Below, piece after piece: positions 1-8,570 of a stretch of DNA of 64,000 nucleotides (position 1 is its first letter; every line of letters starts with the position of its first letter). This DNA comes from Peptoniphilus gorbachii (GTDB taxonomy: Bacteria > Bacillota > Clostridia > Tissierellales > Peptoniphilaceae). The position numbers and the translations under genes are program-made. The notes beneath the pieces were generated by a model. It was not told the DNA's origin. It saw nothing but the letters and a program-made list of their open reading frames with translations, and made no database searches. The DNA is taken from contig NZ_JAFBDH010000005.1 of NCBI RefSeq assembly GCF_016908115.1, positions 62,001-126,000 on the forward strand, read 5' to 3'.

Positions 1-372
1 AAGTGAAGCTGCATAAATTAAACCTGTAAGTTCATCTACTGCAAAGAGAACTTTCTCCATAAAAAGCTCTGGCTCTACACTGGAACATAAACCATGACCA
101 TGAGATAAAATTGCATGGATTAGTTCGTCACTTCCACCTGCGCTCTTTAAAATTTCTGGCGTATTTTTTAAATGCTCTTCAGGATATTTTTCATAATCAA
201 CATCGTGAAGAAGTCCTGCCATTTTCCAAAAGTCTACATTGTCCCTATCAAATTCTTCTGCAAAATATCCCATTACACTTTCAAGGGTTAGACCGTGTCT
301 TATGTGAAACTCATCTTTGTTGTATTCCTTTAAAAGTTTTAGTGCATCTTCTCTACTTATTCCGCTATTCAT
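1..372 (-). CDS. HD-domain hydrolase-like protein, 3' part beyond the left edge
   Basis: The minus frame is open from an ATG at 372 to the left edge, giving 124 residues of a longer protein. It shows the HD phosphohydrolase signature: LLHDVDYE (HD pair) and, further on, SHGHG, with a following stretch (LFAVDELTGLIYA) typical of the small HD family related to HDIG proteins. These act on phosphorylated small molecules using a metal bound by the His/Asp residues; the substrate is not evident. An AAGGAAG ribosome site precedes the ATG. It is divergent from gap, with 105 bp between. Confidence 0.75.
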   Translation of the reverse strand, partial: MNSGISREDALKLLKEYNKDEFHIRHGLTLESVMGYFAEEFDRDNVDFWKMAGLLHDVDYEKYPEEHLKNTPEILKSAGGSDELIHAILSHGHGLCSSVEPELFMEKVLFAVDELTGLIYAASL

Positions 373-411
373 ATCGCCACTTCCTTTTTACCTATATTAT
401 CACAATAATTT

Positions 412-444
412 TTGAATTTCACTTTTTCCTACTTGTGTTATAAT
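412..444 (+). promoter_or_regulatory. promoter of gap
   Basis: A perfect TATAAT at 439-444 is preceded by TG one base upstream (extended -10). The -35 is weak (TTTCAC at 417-422, 16-bp spacer; TTGAAT at 412-417 is too far). The gap start codon lies about 34 bp downstream. Confidence 0.6.
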
Positions 445-477
445 GAATATAACAATGTAATGATTATGGAGGTTTTT

Positions 478-1497
478 ATGAAAAAAAATGTTGGCATAAT
501 GGGTTTTGGAAGAATCGGTAGAGATGCTCTTAGAATTTGGGCTCTAAGAGATGATTGTAATTTCGAAGTTACTCATGTAGCCGTTAGAAATTTAGAAAAA
601 ACTTTAAAGGAAAGAACTCACTTATTTAAATTTGATTCTATTTATAGAAAATTCCCTGGTGAAATTGAATTTACTGATGACGGAATGATTATCAATGGAA
701 AAAAAGTTACTTTTGTTGAATCAAAAACTCCAGACCAAATGAATTGGAAAGAACTTGGCGTTGATATTGTTATTGACTCTTCAGGTGCCTTCAAAGATGA
801 AGACAAGGCTAGAGGACATCTAACAAGTGGAGCAAAAAAAGTTGTCTTAACTTCTCCAGGCAAGGGCAATATGCTTACAGTTGTAATGGGAGTTAATGAT
901 GACAAATATGATCCTGCCAAAGACGATATTATTTCCAATGCATCTTGTACTACAAATTGTCTTGCTCCAGTTACTAAAGTTATTTTAGAAAACTTTGGAA
1001 TTAAGAAGGGACTTATGTCTACAGTTCACGCTTACACTAATGACCAAAATATTCACGATGGTGTTCATAAAAAAGATATGCGTCGTGCAAGAATGGGCGC
1101 AGAAAATATTATTCCTACTTCAACTGGTGCAGCTAAGGCTGTTGGAAAAGTTATTCCAGAAGTTGACGGAATTTTAACTGGTTTTGCCCTAAGAGTACCT
1201 GTTCCAACTGGCTCTCTTGTTGATGTTACTTTTGAACTTGAAAAAGAAGCTACTGTTGAAGAAATCAATGCAGCAATTAAAAAGGCGGCTGAAAATGAAT
1301 TAAAGGGCATCCTTGAATATTCTGAAGACGAACTTGTTTCTTCTGACATCATAGGAAACACTCACTCTTCTATTTTCGATTCACTTCTTACAACAGTTAA
1401 TGGCAAAATGGTTAAATTAATTTCTTGGTATGACAATGAATGGGGTTACACTGAAAGAGTTATTGATTTAACAGAAAAAATTGCAGAATCTCTATAA
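478..1497 (+). CDS. gap: glyceraldehyde-3-phosphate dehydrogenase (type I)
   Basis: Oxidative phosphorylation of glyceraldehyde 3-phosphate in glycolysis, cytoplasmic tetramer. 339 aa, normal for the family. The ATG at 478 follows GGAGG by 5 nt; a longer frame starting at 412 covers the promoter and is not used. Seen: nucleotide-binding GFGRIG (9-14), catalytic Cys157 in SNASCTTNC, His184 in STVHAYT, and the C-terminal WYDNEWGY motif. Odd: the end of the second beta strand reads VAVRNL where NAD-specific enzymes have a V-N-D-L type sequence. The acidic residue that excludes NADP is therefore Asn, next to an Arg, so cofactor preference may be relaxed. Single-gene unit with its own promoter and terminator. 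Confidence 0.95.
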   Translation: MKKNVGIMGFGRIGRDALRIWALRDDCNFEVTHVAVRNLEKTLKERTHLFKFDSIYRKFPGEIEFTDDGMIINGKKVTFVESKTPDQMNWKELGVDIVIDSSGAFKDEDKARGHLTSGAKKVVLTSPGKGNMLTVVMGVNDDKYDPAKDDIISNASCTTNCLAPVTKVILENFGIKKGLMSTVHAYTNDQNIHDGVHKKDMRRARMGAENIIPTSTGAAKAVGKVIPEVDGILTGFALRVPVPTGSLVDVTFELEKEATVEEINAAIKKAAENELKGILEYSEDELVSSDIIGNTHSSIFDSLLTTVNGKMVKLISWYDNEWGYTERVIDLTEKIAESL

Positions 1498-1511
1498 TTT
1501 AAACTTATTTA

Positions 1512-1536
1512 AGGCTTGCTATGCGAGCCTTTTTTA
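1512..1536 (+). terminator. terminator of gap
   Basis: Stem AGGCTTGC/GCGAGCCT with a 3-nt loop, then six T, just after the gap stop codon. Confidence 0.85.
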
Positions 1537-1540
1537 ATTG

Positions 1541-1575
1541 AAAAAGCCAAAGTTTTTAAAACTCTGGCTTTTTTC
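1541..1575 (-). terminator. terminator of the metA-aspartokinase gene
   Basis: Hairpin with arms GCCAGAGTTTT and AAAACTTTGGC (minus strand) followed by T5. The flanking A and T runs make it usable from both sides. Confidence 0.8.
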
Positions 1576-3372
1576 TTAATCTTTTATAATTGTTCCGTGA
1601 TTTCTTGGATCATTAGTATTTAATATTTTTATTGTTATATTTTTTTCTTCAACGGGCTTTATGGCATCGCCTTGATAGACCTGAGCGCCCTTATCTATTA
1701 TTTCCTTCAACTCCTTAAAATTTAGCTTGTCAATTGTCTTTGCATTGGGGTCTCTATTGGGGTCTGATGTCATTATTCCATTTACATCAGTCCAATTTTC
1801 ATAAACTTTTGAATCTAGAGCATAGGCAATTAGGCTTCCTGTGTAGTCGCTGCCACCTCTTGTAAAAGTTACTATATCTCCATTTTTGTCGCTGCCATAA
1901 AAACCTGGCACAACTGCTTTTTGATTTTCGACAATGTGATTTCTTATTGCCTCTCTTGATTTTTCAAGGTCAACTTGTCCCTCATCATCAAAAATAATTA
2001 TGTCCTTGGCATCTATAAAATCATAGCCTAAATATCTTGACAAGAGTTTTGCGTTTAAGTATTCTCCTCTACTTACTATAAATTCCTTGTCCCTAGAATT
2101 TTTTATTTCATCAAAAACAAATTTTAATTCCTCATCCCAAAATTCTTCTAATTTTAATTCTTCAGCTATAGATAGAAATCTCTTTTTAATTTTCTCAAGT
2201 TGCGTATCTCTATAAGCTTCTTGAACTTTTAATTCTTCTTCAAGAGATTTTATAATCTTATCAAGTTCATCAATTTTTACATTTTTATCTGATAGAGAAA
2301 TTAATTCGTCTGTAATTTTTGTGTCTTCCCTAAATCTTCTGCCTGGTGCAGAAACTACAATTACATCTCTATCATCCTTGGAGAAAATTATTTTTTTAAC
2401 CTTGGCAAATTGTCCTGCATCCTTTAAAGAAGATCCTCCAAATTTTGAAACTGATTTACCTTCTATTGTTTCAATGGCAAAAGGTGTCTCTTGATATACG
2501 CAGTAGTTTAGCCAGTTGGAGAAGAACAAGTTTCCTGCAGATCTCCATCTAATCTTAATTTCCTTTTTAGGGTCATTATCTTCATAATAATTTTTAGGTG
2601 GAGCAATTTTTTTGCCTTGGGAAATATCTCTGATGTATTCATTGTGTAGAGTGTCCTTGTCATATTCCCAGTGACCAAAATTAAATACAAAGCGGTTATC
2701 CTTTGTTGTTACAAGAGAAACTCCTGTGTCAGGTCTTGCTGCAAGAACTTCTAAATCTGGAAAGTCATAAAAATCTTCTATATCCACATAGGTGTGTCTT
2801 GAAGTTGGAACTAAAAAAGTATCGTCAAAACCCTTTACGATTTTATTGTCCTTTAACTTGTCAAATTCAAAGACACCAAATATTTTTCCCTTAGAAACTT
2901 TGTGCTCAATATTATAATAATGATAAAGGGCTGCCTGAGCTGACCAGCAAATAAACATTGTTGAGTAGACATTGTCTTTGGCAAATTCAAAAATTGTCTT
3001 TAATTCATCCCAATATTTAATTTCTTCATAAGCAATAGTTTCAATTGGCGCTCCAGTTATTATCATTGCGTCGTACTTATTATTCTTTATGTCCTCATAA
3101 GTTTTGTAAAAGGCATTAAGTCTTTTGACATCACTATTTGTTGGATTGTAGGACTCCATTCTCACAAGGTCAATATTTATTTGAAGGGCAGTATTTGATA
3201 GCATCCTTAAAAGTTGAAGCTCTGTCTCTTCTTTTTTTGGCATTAAATTTACAATTGCTATATTAAGAGGTCTTATGTCTTGCTCCTTGGCAGATGAATC
3301 CCTCATTGTAAAAATATTTTCTCTTTCTAAAACTTCTTCAACTATTAAATCCTTAGGTATTATTAATGGCAT
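1576..3372 (-). CDS. metA: homoserine O-acyltransferase (MetA) - aspartokinase fusion
   Basis: 598 aa in one frame. Residues 1 to about 300 are a full MetA: Cys142 in FICWSAQA and H234-x-E236 in NFGHWEYD form the catalytic set, and the acyl-specificity position 111 is Glu (GAPIE), which in studied MetA proteins goes with acetyl-CoA rather than succinyl-CoA. Residues about 306-598 are an aspartokinase catalytic domain: KFGGSS (310-315), VSAPGR, SRGEYLNA (434-441), TRGGSDYTG (504-512), WTDVNGIMTSDP (527-538). The protein stops where free aspartokinases continue into ACT domains, so amino-acid feedback by ACT binding is absent. It thus joins the first step of the aspartate pathway to the first step committed to methionine. 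ATG start at 3372. A methionine T-box lies upstream. Confidence 0.9.
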   Translation of the reverse strand: MPLIIPKDLIVEEVLERENIFTMRDSSAKEQDIRPLNIAIVNLMPKKEETELQLLRMLSNTALQINIDLVRMESYNPTNSDVKRLNAFYKTYEDIKNNKYDAMIITGAPIETIAYEEIKYWDELKTIFEFAKDNVYSTMFICWSAQAALYHYYNIEHKVSKGKIFGVFEFDKLKDNKIVKGFDDTFLVPTSRHTYVDIEDFYDFPDLEVLAARPDTGVSLVTTKDNRFVFNFGHWEYDKDTLHNEYIRDISQGKKIAPPKNYYEDNDPKKEIKIRWRSAGNLFFSNWLNYCVYQETPFAIETIEGKSVSKFGGSSLKDAGQFAKVKKIIFSKDDRDVIVVSAPGRRFREDTKITDELISLSDKNVKIDELDKIIKSLEEELKVQEAYRDTQLEKIKKRFLSIAEELKLEEFWDEELKFVFDEIKNSRDKEFIVSRGEYLNAKLLSRYLGYDFIDAKDIIIFDDEGQVDLEKSREAIRNHIVENQKAVVPGFYGSDKNGDIVTFTRGGSDYTGSLIAYALDSKVYENWTDVNGIMTSDPNRDPNAKTIDKLNFKELKEIIDKGAQVYQGDAIKPVEEKNITIKILNTNDPRNHGTIIKD

Positions 3373-3419
3373 TTCTTATTCCTCACTTTTATAAAATCTG
3401 TACTTTAAGAAGAGATACA

Positions 3420-3678
3420 ATAAAAAAAACTCTCATCCAAAAAAGGACGAAAGTTTCGTGTTACCACCTTAATTCTCCCTTATCTCGCAATAAGGGACTC
3501 TTCAAGTACTACCATACTCTATCGCTATAACGGGCGAGCCCGCACTCATCTAAATATCGACAAGCACTCGAGAAAGACCATGTTCACATATTCTCCCCTG
3601 CTTCTTTCACCAAACGAAGCTCTCTGTAAAAGTTTAAATAGGCTACTCTTCTTCCTATAGAGTTTAAATTTTAAGATA
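3420..3678 (-). promoter_or_regulatory. T-box leader, methionine type
   Basis: On the minus strand: the stem I AG-bulge sequence CAGAGAGC with distal hairpin GCTTC...GAAGC; a specifier ATG (3579-3581) in the context GAAC-ATG-G; the T-box AAGGTGGTAACACG; and a terminator hairpin ACTTTCGTCC/GGATGAGAGT followed by eight T. The specifier matches methionine and the gene downstream makes O-acylhomoserine. Uncharged tRNA-Met should favour the antiterminator and turn the gene on. The TGGT pairs with an ACCA tRNA end. Confidence 0.9.
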
Positions 3679-3707
3679 ATGATAGCATCCTTTTGTCATT
3701 CTGTCAA
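3679..3707 (-). promoter_or_regulatory. promoter of the T-box/metA transcript
   Basis: TTGACA (3702-3707) and TATCAT (3679-3684) with a 17-bp spacer, reading into the T-box leader. Confidence 0.8.
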
Positions 3708-3754
3708 TTATTCTTATATTTAAATGAAAAATTTTTTTATTTTTATTCATTACT

Positions 3755-3782
3755 AAAAAAAAGAGAGACCGCAGTCTCTCCT
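3755..3782 (-). terminator. terminator of the citS-citD-citE-citF operon
   Basis: GAGAGAC-TGCG-GTCTCTC on the minus strand followed by T8, downstream of the citF stop. Confidence 0.9.
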
Positions 3783-3808
3783 TATAGTATAGTTAGATTT
3801 TTTTACTT

Positions 3809-5356
3809 TTAAGCTTCTTTGTTAATTACATCAATTATAGAACCATCTCTATATTCTACAACTGCAACTACTTCGTCAGAGAATTTAATTTCTTCAGGTT
3901 TACCTGTAAGTTTTTCTGCCATTTGTTGCAATTCTTTGATGTCTTTAATTTCAATTCCAGCTTCTTCAAATTTTTCGATTAAATCTTTTCTCTTTGGATT
4001 TACAGCAATGCCGTAGTCAGTACATACTACATCAACGGATTCGCCTGGTGTACAAACTGTTGTAACCTTATCCATGATAATTGGATTTCTTGATCTTACA
4101 AGTGGTGCAAGGATAAGTGACATCTTTGCTCCAGGTGCAGTATCTTGGTGTCCACCAACTGCTTGGTTAATAACTCCATCTGATCTTGTCATTACATTTA
4201 CATTGAAGTCAGTGTCAATTTCAAGTGCTCCAAGAAGTACAAAGTCAAGAGTATTTACTGCAGGAGTTGGATTATTTGGATTTGCATAAGATGATGCTGT
4301 TTGTTCAAAATGCTTTGGATTTTCGCGAATTGATCTTACTGCATCAAGGTCAAAGGATTGTGTATCATAAATACCATCGATTAAACCTTCTTCAAGCATT
4401 GTAACCATATATCCAGTGATTCCACCAAGTGCCATTGAAGCCTTTATGTTGTCCTTCTTCATTTCTTCACGAAGAATTTTGGCAACTGCAAGAGTTGATC
4501 CTGCTGCTCCAGTTTGGAATCTAAAGCCATCTTTATAAAGTCCAGATGCCTTAATTGCCTTTACGGCATTATTTGCTATCAATAAATCTCTTGGGTTGTC
4601 GTTAAATCTAATTGATCCAGAAACAATACCCTTTGGATCTCCAATTGCATCAACTTTAACAACATAATCAACATACATCATGCCAATTGATGCAGGAATA
4701 TTTGGGAATGGAACTAGATTATCTGTAATTGCAACTACACAATCAGCATACTGTGCATCTACAATAGCATAACCAAGTGAACCACAAGCAGCTTTTCCTT
4801 CTCTACCATTTATGTTTCCATATTCATCACATGCTGGTGCAGCTAAAAAGGCTACATCAATGTGAAGTTCTCCATCTTCAATTGCTCTTGCACGACCACC
4901 GTGAGAACGAATTATACATGGTTTTTTAAGAATGCCCCCAGAAATTTTTTCTCCAAGTTCTCCTCTAAGTCCTGATGATTGAATGCCAGTGATTACACCT
5001 TTTTCAATTAAAGGAATTAGTTTGTCGTGGCAAGGAGAAAGAGATGATGGAGCAAGAGTTAAATCTTTAATGCCCATATCTGCAATAACTTGCATAACCA
5101 TATTTACAACATAGTCACCATTTCTTAGGTGGTGGTGGAAGGAAATTGTCATTCCATCTTTAAGCCCACTTTTCTTTACAGCTTCTTCAATAGAACCTAA
5201 AAGTTTACTTTCGTCTCTTTTTCCATATCTAATTTTTGGAGAAGCCTTTCTATCAGTTCTAAGATATTTGCCTTCGCCTTTAAAGGGAACAAGTTCGCCA
5301 ATGCCTTCAAGGTATTCAGGGATATCTCTTCCTACTGCGTTTTTATTATAGTTCAT
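3809..5356 (-). CDS. citF: citrate lyase alpha subunit (acetyl-ACP:citrate transferase)
   Basis: 515 aa, the usual CitF length. Transfers the acyl carrier thioester from acetate to citrate, making citryl-ACP for CitE. Recognised from the overall CitF sequence: FHHHLRNGDYVVN near residue 75, IRSHGGRARAIEDGE, FLAAPACDEYGNINGREGKAACGSLGYA, and TDYGIAVNPKRKDL in the C-terminal part. The ATG at 5356 sits 6 nt after AAGGAGG; an in-frame TTG one codon earlier is less well placed. It overlaps the end of citE by 11 bp, which suggests translational coupling. Last gene of the operon. Confidence 0.95.
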   Translation of the reverse strand: MNYNKNAVGRDIPEYLEGIGELVPFKGEGKYLRTDRKASPKIRYGKRDESKLLGSIEEAVKKSGLKDGMTISFHHHLRNGDYVVNMVMQVIADMGIKDLTLAPSSLSPCHDKLIPLIEKGVITGIQSSGLRGELGEKISGGILKKPCIIRSHGGRARAIEDGELHIDVAFLAAPACDEYGNINGREGKAACGSLGYAIVDAQYADCVVAITDNLVPFPNIPASIGMMYVDYVVKVDAIGDPKGIVSGSIRFNDNPRDLLIANNAVKAIKASGLYKDGFRFQTGAAGSTLAVAKILREEMKKDNIKASMALGGITGYMVTMLEEGLIDGIYDTQSFDLDAVRSIRENPKHFEQTASSYANPNNPTPAVNTLDFVLLGALEIDTDFNVNVMTRSDGVINQAVGGHQDTAPGAKMSLILAPLVRSRNPIIMDKVTTVCTPGESVDVVCTDYGIAVNPKRKDLIEKFEEAGIEIKDIKELQQMAEKLTGKPEEIKFSDEVVAVVEYRDGSIIDVINKEA

Positions 5357-6245
5357 CAATATCCTCCTTCTTTAGCACTCCACTTGCAACTGCAAGGTCA
5401 AGAACTCTTTGTGCACCAGCTATAACTGGATAGTCAACCATTTTTCCGTCAACTGTAATAACTCCAGATCCCTTTCTTTCAGCTTCCTTAGAACCAGCAA
5501 TAATTCTTAGTGACTTAGTAATATCTTTTTCAGTTGGTGTGTAAACTTCATTTACAACAGCAATTTGTTTAGGGTGAATTACAGACTTGCCATCAAAGCC
5601 AAGGTCCTTAATAAATTGAACTTCTTCTCTAAAGGCATCCATGTCGCTTAAGTTTGTGTTAACTGTATCAAAACAAGCTATGCCTGCATTTCTTGCTGCA
5701 AGTACAATTTGACTTCTTGCTGCAAAAAGTTCCCAACCATGTTTAGATCTTTGTGTCTTTAAGTTTGTAACATAGTCGGCAGCTCCAAGGGCAATACCCA
5801 TCATTCTAGGTGATGCCTTGGCAATATCAACTGCGTTAATTACACCAGTTGGAGATTCAATGGCAGCCATCATAAGAGTTCTTCCTTGACATCCCATTTC
5901 TTCTTCCACTTCAGTTATTATTTCATCTACATCTTTAACATCTTGTGCAGTTTCTGATTTTGGTAATCTAATTACATCTACTCCAGCTTTAACAACAGCC
6001 TTAATATCTTCACGTCCAAAAGGTGTGTCAAGGGAATTTATTCTTACAACAACTTCAGTTTTTCCGTAGTCCAAAGTTTTAAGTGCATTGTAAACTAAAA
6101 ATCTTGCCGCATCTTTTTGATTGATACTCGTTGCATCTTCAAGGTCGATCATAATTGAGTCAGGGCCATAAATGTGAGCATCAGTGATGTTTGCAGGGTT
6201 GTTACCTGGAAGAAACATCATTGTTCTTCTTAATCTCTCTTTCAA
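5346..6245 (-). CDS. citE: citrate lyase beta subunit (citryl-ACP lyase)
   Basis: 299 aa TIM-barrel lyase that cleaves citryl-ACP to oxaloacetate and acetyl-ACP, with Mg2+. Seen: start RLRRTMMFLPGNNP, the acidic motif DSIMIDLEDA (about 29-38), ALKT/VVRIN strand, AAIESPTGVINA, GIALGAADYV, and FDGKSVIHPKQI near 235. The start is a TTG at 6245 with GGAG 8 nt upstream, where the GGAG lies inside the last codons of citD; the N-terminus aligns with the family only from this codon. Confidence 0.95.
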   Translation of the reverse strand: MKERLRRTMMFLPGNNPANITDAHIYGPDSIMIDLEDATSINQKDAARFLVYNALKTLDYGKTEVVVRINSLDTPFGREDIKAVVKAGVDVIRLPKSETAQDVKDVDEIITEVEEEMGCQGRTLMMAAIESPTGVINAVDIAKASPRMMGIALGAADYVTNLKTQRSKHGWELFAARSQIVLAARNAGIACFDTVNTNLSDMDAFREEVQFIKDLGFDGKSVIHPKQIAVVNEVYTPTEKDITKSLRIIAGSKEAERKGSGVITVDGKMVDYPVIAGAQRVLDLAVASGVLKKEDIDEL

Positions 6246-6249
6246 AATA

Positions 6250-6531
6250 TCAGCTCCAATTATATTCTGTACTTTCAGCTGCTCTAAAGCATGCTGCTTC
6301 TACTCTTGCCTTAATTGTGTAATCCAAAGCTCCCTTATCTACTGCAGTAAGCTTTACATTTTCTACATTTAATTCTTCTAAAGTTTCTCTAATAACTTTT
6401 TCAATTTGTTTTCCAAATTGTTTTTTTACTGAACTTTCAAGTTCAATAGTTATGCCTTCGCCGTTGTCAACTGTTATTAAAATATCATTTGACTCAAGAG
6501 TTCCAGCCATTGCTTCTTTTTTTAGTTTCAA
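6250..6531 (-). CDS. citD: citrate lyase gamma subunit (acyl carrier protein)
   Basis: 93 aa carrier of the phosphoribosyl-dephospho-CoA group that CitG and CitX make and attach. Ser14 in AGTLESNDI is the expected attachment residue. The start is TTG at 6531, 6 nt after AGGAGGG; the family N-terminus (short lead, then A-V/M-AGTLES) supports it. It lies 4 bp before citE and 14 bp after citS. Confidence 0.93.
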   Translation of the reverse strand: MKLKKEAMAGTLESNDILITVDNGEGITIELESSVKKQFGKQIEKVIRETLEELNVENVKLTAVDKGALDYTIKARVEAACFRAAESTEYNWS

Positions 6532-6545
6532 AAATATCCCTCCTA

Positions 6546-7835
6546 CTACATGAGCGTTCCAAAGAGTATTGATCCTATAACAAGTATTATTCCTCCACCA
6601 AGTCTTGATGAAAGTTGTGCATAAGAAATTAAATCCATTCTGTCAGCTGCTCCAAGAACTGCCAAGTCACCAGATCCACCTCTGTTAGCCATACAAAGTC
6701 CTGCAGTAACAGCAGAGTCAACAAAGAAGAATCCTACAAGGTGTCCAACAAATCCTGAACCAATAACAGCACCGATTACAATTAGAAGAGCCATAACAAC
6801 ATTTCCAAAAGTAATTGCAGCTACAAGTTCGTGTAGGTCAGTTTCAACACCAACCCCAACCATAATTAAGATTACAATGTTTTTTGTAAAGAAAGATTGA
6901 ATTTCCTTAGCAGCTTGTCTAAGTGATCCAGGAACAATTCCAAGTCCATTAGCAAGAGCAACAATAATAATCATAAAGGCAAAGGGATGAATTGGCACTG
7001 AAGGAACTAGTGGATCCCAAAGCTTATCAGCTACAAGTCTACCTAGTTGGTAGAAAGTAAGTCCCATTAAAATTGCTCCAGCGTAGTCCTTTAATTGTGT
7101 TGTGAACTTTTCTTCATTTTGTTCAATTTCAGGAGCTGATCTCATAAGAGTTTTCTTGTCTCCTGTAAGGCCTGGCTTACTGTTACCAATCTTATTTAAA
7201 ATACCACCGGCAATAATAGCGAAGATATTTGCAATTGTAAGAATTGAAATAGCAAAGCCGTAGTAGTTTGCAGCAGCATCTCCAGTAACTCTTTCATAAA
7301 TTTGACTTAGAGGAACTGCACCTGCACCGTTACCTCCACCCATTACTGGAAGAACATACTTTAAAACAGTTTCAGATGGAGAAACTCCAAAGAAAAGTCC
7401 CCCAATAATACCAAGAATGGCAGCACCTAAAACTCCACCAAGGATTGCTGGAATATATCCTGCAAAAGACTTGATCATAAGATCTCTATTAAGTCCTAGA
7501 AGTGAACCAGAGATAAGCATTATGATAAAGAAGTTTAATAGTCCCATAGGCTTTGAGTTAACAGCTGAAATAAGTTCTACATATTCTTCTGGTATAACAT
7601 TTAGATAAACTAGAACTGCTGTACCTAAGAAGGCAAGAACAAGTCCACCACCAACATAAGTATTCCAGATTGGAATAATCTCTCCAATTTCATATAAAAT
7701 AATACCTATTGCGAACATAAGGGCAACGCCGCCCGCTAAATCTTTTGACAAAACTCCCGTGTATGTTGCTATGAAAACAATTATTGCTAAAACCAATAAC
7801 ATTGGAAGGTTAAGTCCAAAATATTTTTTCTTCAT
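6546..7835 (-). CDS. citS: citrate:cation symporter, 2-hydroxycarboxylate transporter family
   Basis: 429 aa, about 11 hydrophobic segments. Two signature loops of the 2HCT family are present: GGGNGAG (166-172) and GGSG (386-389) followed by DRMDLISYAQLSSRLGGG. These re-entrant loops form the substrate path in CitS/CitP/MleP. With citDEF directly downstream, citrate is the natural substrate; Na+ versus H+ coupling or citrate/acetate exchange cannot be told from sequence. ATG at 7835 is 6 nt after AAAGGAGG; an upstream in-frame extension reaches into the promoter and is discarded. Confidence 0.92.
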   Translation of the reverse strand: MKKKYFGLNLPMLLVLAIIVFIATYTGVLSKDLAGGVALMFAIGIILYEIGEIIPIWNTYVGGGLVLAFLGTAVLVYLNVIPEEYVELISAVNSKPMGLLNFFIIMLISGSLLGLNRDLMIKSFAGYIPAILGGVLGAAILGIIGGLFFGVSPSETVLKYVLPVMGGGNGAGAVPLSQIYERVTGDAAANYYGFAISILTIANIFAIIAGGILNKIGNSKPGLTGDKKTLMRSAPEIEQNEEKFTTQLKDYAGAILMGLTFYQLGRLVADKLWDPLVPSVPIHPFAFMIIIVALANGLGIVPGSLRQAAKEIQSFFTKNIVILIMVGVGVETDLHELVAAITFGNVVMALLIVIGAVIGSGFVGHLVGFFFVDSAVTAGLCMANRGGSGDLAVLGAADRMDLISYAQLSSRLGGGIILVIGSILFGTLM

Positions 7836-7862
7836 AGAAAAAACCTCCTTTAATCTACCTCT

Positions 7863-7892
7863 ATAATACCCCAGGGATAGATTCTTATGCAA
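7863..7892 (-). promoter_or_regulatory. promoter of citS-citDEF
   Basis: TTGCAT (7887-7892) and TATTAT (7863-7868) with an 18-bp spacer on the minus strand, about 30 bp before the citS start. Confidence 0.6.
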
Positions 7893-7917
7893 TAAGATAA
7901 GCCTCATTCTTAGAGAT

Positions 7918-7947
7918 TTGATGCAACTATTATGTTGTTGATGCAAC
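7918..7947. promoter_or_regulatory. two direct repeats upstream of the cit promoter, probable activator site
   Basis: The 10-mer TTGATGCAAC occurs at 7918-7927 and 7938-7947. The 20-bp period is about two helical turns, so both copies face the same side. They lie 26-55 bp upstream of the -35, where an activator of citrate genes would bind. No regulator gene lies next to the cluster. Confidence 0.45.
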
Positions 7948-7990
7948 AAATTTTTTTTGTGGTAACGCTTTTAAAATCCTAATAAATTTT

Positions 7991-8016
7991 AAAAAAGCAA
8001 GTCCAATGCTTGCTTT
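7991..8016 (-). terminator. terminator of citG-citC-citX
   Basis: AAAGCAAG-CATTGGA-CTTGCTTT on the minus strand followed by T; it separates the maturation genes from the citS operon. Confidence 0.75.
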
Positions 8017-8042
8017 CAATATAAAATATTAAGTTAATATTT

Positions 8043-8570
8043 TTAATTTTTGCTTTTATAATTTTTTAAAATTTCTCTTACTTTTTTCTCTAACTCATCT
8101 TGCCTATGTCTTTCTTTTTTGATGCAAGTTCTTGCTATGTCATCACAAATTATACATTTTCTCTCAGAAAGTCCAAGGCTTGACCTTGAAATTTGTTTAA
8201 AGTCCCTGTCATAGATATCTATATCAAGAAGCCTTCCTTCCCTACTTTCTTCTTCAAGACCAATCATTTTTTCCTTTATAAATTTTCCCTCGCCATTAAG
8301 AACTGCAAGGTATTCCATACCTGTGTCAAGATTATTATATTCTTCCCATAAAATTTTTATATCTTCTTTTTCTAAAATATTTTTTATCTTTTTTATAAGT
8401 TTTTCGTGAAAAATAACTGCGTCTTCAAAATTTTTATCTTCGCCAGGAATATTTAACATAAAAGATAAAACTGGCAAATTATATTTTTCCGTCAAGGCTT
8501 TTATCTTGTAATATCTCTTTTCCTTTGCATCAAGCATTTTTTGCATGGCAATAATTTTAGAGTCTTTCAT
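8043..8570 (-). CDS. citX: holo-citrate lyase synthase (apo-ACP phosphoribosyl-dephospho-CoA transferase)
   Basis: 175 aa. Attaches the prosthetic group to Ser14 of CitD. Family marks: GRLLDIDIYD near residue 111 and the Cys/His cluster ERKCIICDDIARTCIKKERH near 136-155. Start ATG at 8570 follows AGGATT. It overlaps citC by 14 bp, so the two are probably co-translated. Confidence 0.9.
   Translation of the reverse strand: MKDSKIIAMQKMLDAKEKRYYKIKALTEKYNLPVLSFMLNIPGEDKNFEDAVIFHEKLIKKIKNILEKEDIKILWEEYNNLDTGMEYLAVLNGEGKFIKEKMIGLEEESREGRLLDIDIYDRDFKQISRSSLGLSERKCIICDDIARTCIKKERHRQDELEKKVREILKNYKSKN

Noticed and set aside
412-477. N-terminal extension of gap
   Set aside because: It covers the promoter, and the ATG at 478 has a GGAGG ribosome site.
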